Of a DNA stretch of 64,000 nt, positions 22,990 to 32,607 are shown piece after piece (position 1 is the first letter of the stretch; the number at the start of each line of letters is the position of its first letter). A program made the translations under genes and the position numbers. The DNA is taken from contig NW_019091370.1 of assembly GCF_001949145.1 (NCBI RefSeq), positions 1,539,632 to 1,603,631 of the forward strand. Direction: 5' to 3'. The stretch comes from Acanthaster planci. Taxonomy: Eukaryota > Echinodermata > Asteroidea > Valvatida > Acanthasteridae. The notes under the pieces are model-generated. The model had not been told where the DNA came from. It did not search any database and saw only the letters and a list, made by a program, of their open reading frames with translations.

Positions 22990-23159
22990 CAGTCGAACCC
23001 TATTAATAAGAGGTCCTTCGGACTTGGCAAATTCCGTTGTTTTAACAGGAACCTTGTATTGTCAGGAATAAAAAAAAAAAGGATTTGGACCTAAACGGTT
23101 CCTCGTTACAAGCAGACTCTTGTATTAACAGTGCTCTTATTATTAATGAGGTTCGACTG
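22990..23159. mobile_element. Tigger/pogo-like MITE
   Basis: Terminal inverted repeats begin CAGTCGAACC (22990-22999), mirrored as GGTTCGACTG (23150-23159). The match continues inward as tattaataagag and cttattattaatgag. CAGT-GAACC-type ends on a roughly 170-base element fit the Tigger/pogo branch of Tc1-mariner. The left flank is TA as expected for this group, but the right flank is CC, so one side may have mutated. Confidence 0.65.
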
Positions 23160-23663
23160 CCCTTTTATTCCGAGTACTGTTTCAATGTGTTGAAATGTTC
23201 CTACCAAATCGGAGACCAGTTCTTTGGGTCATTTGTGGCATTATTCCCAGCATCAGGTCACTCCGTCCATTCACAGCCTGAAGCAGGACTCTTGCTTTTT
23301 TTTTTATAAAAGTACATGTACGGGTACATGCACTTCCCTGCCTCTCACTGACGCGAAACAAATTTTAGCCCCAGTGGGATGCATCCCTTCTGAAAGCAAG
23401 TTTTAACAAGTCTTGAATTATTCTTTTGCTTTCCCAACCGATGGCAGGTAGCAAAAAATACGACTGCAACATTGAAAGAGCAGACACGACAGAAGCCTTT
23501 GACCAGTTTGTGATAGATTTTTTAACCTAATAATTCGATGGAAGCTTGCATGGTGGAGGAGTGTCTCCTATAAGGAAATTTGCATTAATTAGCGTGTCTA
23601 TGGAGATGATACACGCACACTTTTTTCGTTAGTAAGTAGCTTCCGTTATTTCAATCTCTGGGT

Positions 23664-23687
23664 ACAGATCCTCGCTTTGATTTCCGC
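23664..23687 (+). promoter_or_regulatory. 5' leader motif shared with the second TPPP gene
   Basis: These 24 bases, starting acagatcctcgctttg, match 34604-34627 at 22 of 24 positions. They lie 31 bases before the first TPPP start codon; the second copy lies 41 bases before its start codon. The paralogue introns look unrelated, so this match in non-coding DNA may mark a conserved transcription start or translation element. Confidence 0.45.
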
Positions 23688-23717
23688 ATCACTTCAGACA
23701 CTCCCTGACACGTAGCC

Positions 23718-25905
23718 ATGTCGGACTCTGAACTGGAGGAGGTCTTCAAGAGCTTTTGCGCATTTGGCGCTGGCTCCAAAGACACCACGGCGGCCATGGA
23801 CAACGCAAAGTTCGGCAAGCTGTTCAGGGACCTCAAACTCTACGATAAGAAGTTTACATCCACGGACACCGACATCATCTTCAACAGGTATGTCTGGGAA
23901 GGGGGGGGAGCGATCGTGTAATGGTTGAAGTCTAACACTCCTCAATCCTCCAATTGGTGATGGATTGAAGACTGTTAGAGGTAAGCCCCTTCCAATCCAA
24001 AGGAAGTGGTAACGAGATTCTGTGATATTTGTTTGTACATGTATTTAAACTGTTTTCATTGTATCTTCTTTGTTTTAGCCTTTTCCATTTTTTTTTCAAA
24101 TTGAGTGCATTTCCTGGAACATTTGCTTAAAGTATACGAATACACCCAAGTTTCAACATATAACACCAATACTGTATCATCTTCGCTGGCTACCTGTTTT
24201 GTACAGGATTAACTTCAAAATCATCCCGTTAACATACAAAGCCATCCACGGTCTTGCTCCTAGATACTTAATGAATCTTGTCATCATTAAGAAGGAGTCT
24301 AGATATCATCTCAGGTCAGCAAGCAACGGTCCTTTGTTTAGTTACCCTAACGGTAAAGAGCTACCCACACTTGGTGACAGGGCATTTGCAATGGCTGCTC
24401 CAAAATTATGGAATGCCTTAATTGCCACGGCATATACGGTGCGAGCAGAGCCTTGCCGTTTTTAAATGTAAAGTAAAAACTCACCTTTTTAATATTGCAT
24501 TTGCACAATGATATTGCAGTGCAAGATTCTTGAGTTTATTAGTTTTATCTGGTAAGATTATTATTATTTTTAATTTCATTGTACATGTAGGTTTAGCTGT
24601 GATTTGTTATTTTAGTGTCACCATGTCTGGTATAATACTTTTCTTTTATTGGAGGTAGGGTTAGAGGTGTCTGTCCCCGGGAAAGATCGAGACATCACCG
24701 ATGCCAGCAGGGTTAGGTTCTCCCTGTTGGCAGGGCAGACGTATCCCCATACTGTGGTTTGGTTACTAGCACGATGACATTCATTTATCCTTTCATTTCT
24801 TAAATCAATTATTTTTTATGCTAACTTGTACCGCGCCATTGATCATTTTTATGGAAACGGCACATTATAAATTTTCTATTATTATTAGTAGTAGTAGTAA
24901 TCCTCTTATTCCTTCAAATGTATCATAATTCTATGATTGTCTCCTATTGGTTGGAATCCACAGGCCATATTTCCTTTTGAGGTACACGTGTTTTGAGAGA
25001 ATCTGTTATTTCAGCATCGGAAGGGAGTGAAATGAAATGCCAAAGAAACTTTTTTCTTTTAAATTGAATTTTCAGGCCCGAGGTAAAATCCAAAACTGAA
25101 AGGAAGATCAACTTCTCCCAGTTCAAGAAAGCCCTGGAACTGTGCGCCGAAAAAAAGTACGGCAGCAAGGGCGACGTCCAAAAGTTGATCGACAAGATTG
25201 TTGCCGGTAAAGGGCCAGGCACGTCAGGGGTCAGTACATCTATTGTCCCACTCCTCAAATCTTCCATTTCTGCTAGGAATGTCTGCTCTTTCAGATCTGG
25301 GTAGGAAGGGGGAATTTTCGTGAGCAGAAGCCTGAAGAGGCTTTTCGTGGTAGCCATGTCGCTGGGCAGGTCTTTTGTTTCATGGGGAAACCTCCTTTGT
25401 GCATACCCTGTGAAACAAAAGCATTGACCTGCAAGATGGCAGCCCTGCAAACCCTCTATTGCTTAGCAAATTGAAGGGCTCTGTTGGATACCCTTGGTAT
25501 TAACACGGATGAGAACAAGCGTCAGTGAAATTTGCTCTGCCTTGTGTTTCACATGTTCGTGAATACAGCTGTCCCCTTACTTTGATTTCTGCTTCGAGAA
25601 CCAGAACACTTCATTGTTAGGGTTGGAGTTTATTCCAATCACAGAACGTCCATCCCAGAAATCGTGTCTTGTTGAACTTTAATTTTCTCTTCCTTGTTTT
25701 TTACCCTAAGGCCACAAAAGCAGTAAAGACTGGGGGCGTAGACAGGCTGACCGACACCTCCAAGTACACTGGCTCGCACAAGGAGCGGTTTGACGAATCG
25801 GGGAAAGGGAAGGGCCTGGAGGGGCGGAAAGATTTTGACGAAAAAGCTTCAGCTGGCTACGTTGGAGGCTACCAGGGGAAAGATACATACGACAAGACAC
25901 ACTAA
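23718..25905 (+). CDS. TPPP: tubulin polymerization-promoting protein (TPPP / p25-alpha), paralogue 1
   Basis: TPPP proteins bind tubulin, bundle and stabilise microtubules, and are often linked to cilia. Exons 23718-23887, 25076-25229 and 25711-25905 make 172 residues, the size of TPPP3-type proteins. Exon 1 encodes [12 protein letters not shown] through TDTDIIFNR, the N-terminal EF-hand-like fold. Exon 2 gives [17 protein letters not shown]. Exon 3 holds the signature [20 protein letters not shown] (from about residue 116), then the Gly-rich GKGKGLEGR and a Tyr-rich tail ending in DTYDKTH. Splice sites are AG|GTATGT, GGG|GTCAGT and matching cag/aag acceptors. Intron 1 contains a CR1-like LINE tail. 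A strong donor 13 bases past the stop suggests a 3' UTR intron. A second TPPP gene follows 8.8 kb downstream in the same direction. Confidence 0.95.
23932..23978. repeat. short palindromic repeat ctaacactcctcaatcc, copy 1
   Basis: The 47 bases begin ctaacactcctcaatcct and end gattgaagactgttag, an imperfect hairpin. The same hairpin recurs at 63935-63981 with longer arms. Two related copies 40 kb apart point to a dispersed element family. This one lies in intron 1 of the first TPPP gene. Confidence 0.55.
24150..24905 (+). mobile_element. 3' remnant of a CR1/L2-type non-LTR retrotransposon
   Basis: The plus strand translates to [20 protein letters not shown], then [36 protein letters not shown], and after a frameshift at about 24450 [14 protein letters not shown]. 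This is the characteristic reverse-transcriptase C-terminus of CR1/L2/Rex-type LINEs. It ends with ggcacattataaattttctattattatta and AGT triplets, a typical LINE tail microsatellite. Only the last hundred or so codons remain, with a frameshift, so it is dead. It sits sense-oriented in TPPP intron 1. Confidence 0.85.
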
Positions 25906-26019
25906 AATGGGACTGCTGGTGAGTTGAACAAAGCTGTTCTACCATATGAACTGAATGTGCAGCTTGATTGGCCAAGAATGGATCATGTGACATTCCAAGA
26001 AGTTTATGTGTGATCATCA

Positions 26020-26025
26020 AATAAA
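26020..26025 (+). terminator. candidate proximal poly(A) signal of TPPP paralogue 1
   Basis: AATAAA lies 115 bases past the stop codon, inside the proposed 3' UTR intron. Its use would compete with splicing of that intron. Confidence 0.45.
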
Positions 26026-26984
26026 TAGCCCTCAGTGAAGTTACAGCAATTTTATGGGTTACTTTGAAACAGAAATCCCATCGTTGAACTGAAATTATAA
26101 GTTGAGGAGGGCCAGTATCACCGTGAGGCAAATTTTGAGCGATGACCATCTGTCAACCGCCGATCGATCTTGCCCGGTACCCATGTTGTATTTTGTGCAC
26201 AACTAACCAAGGAAATCGACCAGTGATCGATAAATGGGTGTCTCTCAAACTTGTGCTCCTAGATTTGATACCAAAATTGATGTCTTTCTTCAGTGTACCT
26301 GTTCACAGGGTCCTGCGGGGATGTCTTCATTATTTCTGAAGAGAAAATGAAGTTTGGAGGTCTATGAGTGCTTTCCTGTGAATTTCTATACGATGCTCTG
26401 TAAGTTTTCTTTTTGACCTTTTTGATTACAGGTTTGTTTTCTGTTGTCAATAATCAAGAAGTTCTCTTCGTCAAGTAGCTTGTATCATCAGCAAATAGCA
26501 TCAGAGGAAAGTAATCAGTGTAATGTGATAGATCTTGTATGAGCTATTTTCTCTGTCAAAAGAGATATTTCCATGTCTCGTAAATTGCCTTTCTTAACTG
26601 TTGGTTGAAATGTATAAAGATTCATATGTATCCAACAAATATACTTATACATGTAAATTTTGTAGGTCGTTTTTAGAGCTATTAAAAGTAATTATGCAGT
26701 GTATGAGATTCTTATTAGCTGTGTGTTCGAATAAGAAATGGCACATTTTTTTTACGTAGTAACAATGTCTCATTTGGGCTACACAGTAGCATGCCTGGAC
26801 AGTGTTCTGGGCATAAGAATGGTAAAGGGATGCTAAGTTTCCGTTGGAATACACCGTTTCGGCATGGTTGCCCGGTGGCCAGTTGAAATGGTCCCTGCTA
26901 GCTCAGCCTTTTTCTCCATTGCTGGTGAAGGTGACTCAATTTAGCCATAAGCTACAAGGTTACTCTATGGGAGTCAGCTCGTGA

Positions 26985-27420
26985 GTCCAACGCCTCATAG
27001 ATCCGACGCCTCATAAGTCTGAAAAATGCGTTAAAAAGTCCATAAGTCAGACGCCTCAAAAGTCCAACAATTCTTTATATATAACAGGTTTTGCCCTTAC
27101 CCAACGAATATTAATAAGCACTGTATGCTCAGTGCTTGTTCGAGAGCTTGCGAAAAAAACCTCATAAGCTTACTCGGGTGGGACTCGAACCCACGACATC
27201 CTGCTTACTAGTGCAGATGTCTTAACCACTCGACCACCGAGCTTGCCAGGGTCAGCTAGCCGGTCCGAGTCAAATGAAGCAGCGGGTACCGCGAACTATT
27301 TTCAAGATGTATTTTTGCATTGGGGAGATGTTATCAACAATTTTTTATAAGTTTATTTCGACCTATAGACCCGACGCCTCATTAGTCAGGTACCTCGTCA
27401 GTCCGAAAAGTCAGACTTTT
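26985..27420. repeat. GACGCCTCATAAGTC short-repeat blocks flanking a tRNA-like insert
   Basis: Degenerate copies of gacgcctcataagtc occur in two blocks. At 26985-27072 the spelling varies (aacgcctcatagatc, gacgcctcataagtc, gacgcctcaaaagtc). At 27365-27420 it reads gacgcctcattagtc and cctcgtcagtc. The DNA between contains the tRNA-like sequence at 27172-27242. The simplest reading is an element carrying a tRNA-like unit inserted into a short tandem repeat. Confidence 0.55.
27172..27242 (-). tRNA. tRNA-like sequence, nominal anticodon AGT; probably tRNA-derived repeat
   Basis: The minus strand has a D-arm/A-box region GTGGTCGAGTGGTTAAG like those of Ser/Leu tRNAs and a canonical B box GGTTCGAGTCC with a full T stem GTGGG/CCCAC. 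The anticodon arm CTGCA-CTAGTAA-AGCAG has a correct U33 and reads AGT. The variable region instead pairs with the bases before the anticodon stem (GACATC/GATGTC), which is not normal for a tRNA, and the acceptor stem is imperfect. A repeat-borne tRNA relative is more likely than a functional gene. Confidence 0.5.
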
Positions 27421-28460
27421 GTGGCGTTTGACGTGAGAGGTGTTAGACTTTATGACAACAGAAACAACAATGAAAGTAGCATTTGATGTGTAGATTATGA
27501 GGAAGTGGTCTCTGAAATGCTGTACTTTTTCTCTGTTTAAATGATTTGATGTTGATAAGATGTTGGATAAATGTGAGTGAGATGAACCTGATTATTTCTG
27601 ATCAAATGTGGTACAGTTTAGTTTGCTGTGATCTCTCTTTTGATGCATGCTGTTTAATGTGACCAAATGCTTGCAATTTCCACAGGGTTTAGATGAAAGT
27701 GTGGACATAAGTAACATACTTTTCCAGTGTCATCAACTTGAAGAGTTATAGACTCTTGGCATTCACAAGGTCAACTAGCAGTTATTAGCTTTTTTTCTAA
27801 AATAATTTTGTCCTGACCTCCGGACTTCTGGAAGTCAAGATAAGCATGAGATGTCACAGATTTGAACTGTTATAGATGCAAATTTGAAATCCCGATAGGA
27901 TTGTGGATTTTCACATCGATTTTGTTTTGTTTTGTACACTTGGCCTTAAATTTCACAAATTAATTACATTTTTATGATCCCAGATTACAAAACTTGGATC
28001 ACAAAGTGGTGAAATCACCATCCAACAGTTCGAAGCCCTTGTTTTTGTCAACACCGGTCACTCAGCAGTAACATGAGACTCATTGAAGTTCCAACTTTGT
28101 TGATATTATTAAGTTCCATGTCATGTCCGTGCCAGATCTAAACCACAAGTCTGACGGATGTTTTACATAAAATGTCAGAAATGTGATGAATTGATCATTG
28201 ACCCGACTTGCTGAAATCAAATAATAAATAAGGATTCATTTGATTGACAGATCAAGTGTCATCTTGATTTCATTTTCCTGGAGTCATAAGGAGAAAAAAC
28301 ATATCGGTTATTTTGTCCTGGTTAGATTTAGATGGCACATCTCGGCTGTGACATGCTTTAGCGTATTGCTCCTCCAAATATTGAGCCTCCGAACGCGGTT
28401 TCCACAATTGTAAAATAAAATCTGTTAAAAGAAGAAACATCCAAAACCTTTGTTCAAAGT

Positions 28461-29358
28461 AGATAAAATTACTAAGGGCCCTAAACCTAAGCGTTGCTAA
28501 AATGGGCGTTCTATTTCATGGAAAGTAAAACTTAAATTCCCCTTAAAGGTGTAATTGAGAGATGTATTAAAGCGGAACTTTGTTTTATCTTGGCACTGTG
28601 TTAAAAAGACAAGTCGAACGTTTCACAATCGTGCAATGGAAAGAATGATGTCATTCGGCGACCGCAGAATAGAAAGTTGGTCGTTGAATAGAATGTTCCA
28701 TTCCACACGAAAACATTCACTGTTTTTACTAGCGCCCTCCATCGACTGGGAAAATAACGTAAATAAACTCTCACTAGCTAGCCGCGTGCGCGAGCGACAA
28801 CAGAAGCTGTCGATCTGTCCCCTCGAGAAACTTTTTCGGAGCTTTCGCCCCGTCCCAAGTGAACTCTGTCCAGCGGTGTGGACAAAGAAGCTGCAAGGTG
28901 GTGAGATAATGTTAGATAAAATTACTAAGGGCCCTAAACCTAAGCGTTGCTAAAATGGGCGTTCTATTTCATGGAAAGTAAAACTTAAATTCCCCTTAAA
29001 GGTGTAATTGAGAGATGTATTAAAGCGGAACTTTGTTTTATCTTGGCACTGTGTTAAAAAGACAAGTCGAACGTTTCACAATCGTGCAATGGAAAGAATG
29101 ATGTCATTCGGCGACCGCAGAATAGAAAGTTGGTCGTTGAATAGAATGTTCCATTCCACACGAAAACATTCACTGTTTTTACTAGCGCCCTCCATCGACT
29201 GGGAAAATAACGTAAATAAACTCTCACTAGCTAGCCGCGTGCGCGAGCGACGACAGAAGCTGTCGATCTGTCCCCTCGAGAAACTTTTTCGGAGCTTTCG
29301 CCCCGTCCCAAGTGAACTCTGTCCAGCGGTGTGGACAAAGAAGCTGCAAGGTGGTGAG
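28461..29358. repeat. recent tandem duplication, two 445-base units 453 bases apart
   Basis: Units 28461-28905 and 28914-29358 are almost identical; I noticed one difference (gcgacaacag versus gcgacgacag). They are separated by ataatgtt. Each contains the same open frame of more than 110 codons beginning MRDVLKRNFVLSWH, with no known family match. Such identity marks a very recent duplication, or an assembly duplicate. Each unit ends in gctgcaaggtggtgag, a good splice-donor context. Confidence 0.85.
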
Positions 29359-29993
29359 TTGGTCTCAAACCTGCTGCATTTTAGAAATATTTTTTTCAGC
29401 TTTCAGCATCGTTCGCTCTGCCCGCATTTCACTTCCCGCTTTGCCATGTTTGCGTGCCTACATCATTACATGTACATGTAGATACATTAAGTTAACCATT
29501 ACGGGCGGCCCTGTGGGTCATGCTTATCATGCATCATGCACACTTCAATGTTGACACAGAACAGTTAAGTAAGATTACGCGAACGTCTAGACATATTGCA
29601 GCACGAAGTACATGGATATCAAATATCCACATACACAGTACTGGACTACATGATGAGTAAACCTTGTTATCGTCTATACAGCCTCTAGGCCATTCCTTCC
29701 TCCATGCTTGGACCATGTACCATGACATTGTACATGTTTGCACAGTGCTAGGGCGGCCAACGTTTCCCTCTTCGAAGAAAATGTTAATTAGGCTGTGGGA
29801 TTTTTCTCTTTTGAAGAGGAGTTGAGCTTTTGACATGTTGAGGCAAACTAGTAAACATATCTCAATTGCTTCAAGTAGGACTTCTTTAATTTTTCTTTAA
29901 TTGGCAGTATGCAAATTTCCAGTTAGGCCTGCACATGATGGAATTCTATATTTTACATCAGAAATGTGCACTTGATAAATTTTGTTCGAATAT

Positions 29994-30160
29994 GGGTGTT
30001 TCACAACAGTGCACCTCCAAGAGTTTGCAATGCATTGGGCAATCAATATGCGTGAAATTTGTCAACCCAATGCGCGTTTGGAAAGGGTCGACAAATTTCA
30101 CGCTTTGTGATTGGCCAAACGCGTTGCAAACTCTTGGAGGCGCACAATTGTGAATCGCCC
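29994..30160. repeat. fold-back core of duplicated segment, copy 1
   Basis: The arms 29994-30068 and 30085-30160 are inverted copies about 75 bases long. They share cctccaagagtttgcaa, caatcaatatgcgtgaaa-type and atttgtc-accc blocks and leave a 16-base loop. The transcript would form one long hairpin. This looks like a MITE or fold-back transposon that was then duplicated with its host segment. Confidence 0.7.
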
Positions 30161-31479
30161 GTATTAAAATTAAACATTTCACAAGATATTTTGATCCAGC
30201 TGAAGGTGTTGAAAACATTTTCAAGAATTTATGATACCGTGATCTGCTGGAGACTTCAATTATAGATTTTTACAATCCGAAAAGTTTGTCAAATTTTATA
30301 CTCTAGCTCATGAAAAGTCAGTGATGTGGTCTTTTCAGCAAACCTCAAACTCTTTACTTTTGGCAACTTTTTTTAAAGTTATTTTCATAGCCTGTCAGTT
30401 AATTACAAAAGGGCAACCCAGTTGACATGATTTTTTTTCTCTGACACTGCCCGGCTTTCAAAACAATAATTTCAGAGCAAATTAATTGTTTTCTTTCAAT
30501 CAAATGCGGACATAAGGAGTCTTTTCTCTAACCATTAGGAAAACAGTACTTTGTATGTACATTGATTTGATGTGAACAAATCGCCTACTGTAAATCAAAG
30601 CTTGAAAAGCACCTTGGACTTTGGACAGCGATCAGACGTTATTGAAGAAAAAGTGTGAAACATTGACATCGGATAAGGCATATACATGTATACGATCATG
30701 CAGAATTCTAAGCAGTGCTGCAATCTCGGGAGATCTGTGTATTACTTTGAAATACAAACACAGCAGCTCTGCACGTAACTTTGGAATTGCATTGCCCCAC
30801 TCTTGCAGTAATAATAACAAGCACTTGTAAAGCGCCCTCTATCTAGCAAACCATTCTGAGGCACTGTATTATCATTATCCCTGCACATGGGGNGTGTCGT
30901 GAGGAAACTGCAACGTTTACTCACGACATACATGTAGGCCTACATCATTACATGTAGATACATTAAGTTAACCATTACGGGCGGCCCTGTGGGTCATGCT
31001 TATCATGCATCATGCACACTTCAATGTTGACACAGAACAGTTAAGTAAGATTACGCGAACGTCTAGACATAATTGCCGCACGAAGTACATGGATATCAAA
31101 TATCCACATACACGTACACAGTACTGGACTACATGATGAGTAAACGTTGTTATCGTCTATTCAGCCTCTAGGTCATTCCTTCCTCCATGCTTGGACCATG
31201 TACCATGACATTGCACATGATGTATGCACAGTGCTAGGGCGGCCAACGTTTCCCTCTTCGAAGAAAATGTTAATTAGGCTGTGGGATTTTTCCCTTTTGA
31301 AGAGGAGTTGAGCTCTTGACATGTTGAGGCAAACTAGTAAACATATCTCAGTTGCTTTAAGTAGAACTTCTTTAATTTTTGTTTAATTGGCAGTATGCAA
31401 ATTTCCAGTTAGGCCTGCACATGATGGAATTCTATATTTTACATCAGAAATGTGCACTTGATAAATTTTGTTCGAATAT

Positions 31480-31646
31480 GGGTGTTTCACAACAGTGCAC
31501 CTCCAAGAGTTTGCAACGCATTGGCCAGTCAATATGCGTGACATTTGTCAACCCAATGCGCGTTTGGAAAGGGTCGACAAATTTCACGCTTTGTGATTGG
31601 CCAAACGCGTTGCAAACTCTTGGAGGCGCACAATTGTGAATCGCCC
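31480..31646. repeat. fold-back core of duplicated segment, copy 2
   Basis: This is the same structure as at 29994-30160, shifted by 1,486 bases, with a few substitutions (for example ggccagtcaatatgcg in the left arm). Pairing between arms is retained. Confidence 0.7.
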
Positions 31647-32454
31647 GTATTAAAAGTAAACATTTCACAAGATATTTTGATCCAGCTGAAGGTGTTGAAA
31701 ACATTTTCAAGAATTTATGATACCGTGATCTGCTGGAGACTTCAATTATAGATTTTTACAATCCGAAAAGTTTGTCAAATTTTATACTCTAGCTCATGAA
31801 AAGTCAGTGATGTGGTCTTTTCAGCAAACCTCAAACTCTTTACTTTTGGCAACTTTTTTTAAAGTTATTTCCATAGCCTGTCAGTTAATTACAAAAGGGC
31901 ACCCCAGTTGACATGATTTTTTTTCTCTGACACTGCCCGGCTTTCAAAACAATAATTTCAGAGCAAATTAATTGTTTTCTTTCAATCAAATGCGGACATC
32001 AGAAGTCTTTTCTCTAACCATTAGGAAAACAGTACTTTGCTTGTACCGTAAATCAAAGCTTGAAAAGCACTTTGGACTTTGGACAGCGATCAGACGTTAT
32101 TGAAGAAAAAGAGTGAAACATTGACATCGGATAAGGCATGTACATGTACACGATCATGCAGAATTCTAAGCAGTGTTGCAATCTCGGGAGATCTGTGTAT
32201 TACTTTGAAATACAAACACAGCAGCTCTGCACGTAACTTTGGAATTGCATTGCCCCACTCTTGCAGTAATAATAACAAGCACTTGTAAAGCGCCCTCTAT
32301 CTAGCAAACCATTCTGAGTCGCTGTATTATCATTATCCCTGCACATTGGGCTCACACGTCATCTGAACATTCCTGAAACCATCTCAGCTCCCTGGGGAGT
32401 ATACTAGCCTGGTGCTGCCATTTCGGCGCAAATGGCTAATCATAACCGTGTCTG

Positions 32455-32607
32455 CCCTCACTGGTACCCATTTACTCCTGGGTGGAGAGAGGCACATAGG
32501 AGTAAAGTGACTTGCCCAGGATCACAACATGCTGCCACCAGCTGGATTCGAACCCCTGACCCTATGATCACAAGCTACAAACCCTAACCACTAGGCCACA
32601 TGCCTCC
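32455..32607 (-). mobile_element. tRNA-derived SINE, copy B
   Basis: Read on the minus strand it has the head GTGGCCTAGTGGTTAGGG (A-box-like), the B box GGTTCGAATCC and the body GGGCAAGTCACTTTACTCC, then CTCTCCACCCAGGAGTAAAT and GGTACCAG. It is the same family and block order as 10737-10931, which supports a real dispersed SINE rather than a lone tRNA pseudogene. Confidence 0.8.

Larger units (their letters stand above)
19058..23717. other. intergenic region between divergent LENG1 and first TPPP
   Basis: About 4.7 kb contains the presumed LENG1 promoter with a CRE-like fold-back (19416-19478), a fold-back element at 19921-20083, a Tigger-like MITE (22990-23159) and the TPPP leader. Runs of G or C occur near 22316 and 22853. 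No open frame here resembles a known protein and no coding exon was recognised. Confidence 0.55.
25919..27685 (+). other. candidate 3' UTR intron of TPPP paralogue 1
   Basis: A consensus donor, G|GTGAGT, begins at 25919, 13 bases past the stop codon. The first good acceptor I noticed downstream is gcaatttccacag|GG, ending at 27685. The second TPPP gene has the same arrangement. An AATAAA at 26020-26025 would serve an unspliced short form and one at 28223-28228 the spliced form. This rests on consensus sites only; no transcript was available. Confidence 0.4.
29457..32350. repeat. ~1.4-kb tandem segmental duplication (copies 29457-30892 and 30939-32350)
   Basis: Both copies run from cctacatcattacatgta to attatccctgcacat with a few per cent differences. 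Copy 2 lacks about 28 bases present in copy 1 near 30560-30590. An ambiguous base (n) at 30893 lies exactly at the end of copy 1, hinting at a difficult assembly join. Each copy contains a fold-back core. The short open frames repeated in both copies look non-coding. Confidence 0.85.

Noticed and set aside
24944-25450. 168-codon minus-strand open frame over TPPP exon 2
   Set aside because: It is antisense to the conserved exon and has no recognisable features.
29958-31751. Pairs of 68-88 codon frames repeated in both 1.4-kb copies, on both strands
   Set aside because: They follow from duplication of an inverted repeat; the same hairpin gives similar peptides on opposite strands.
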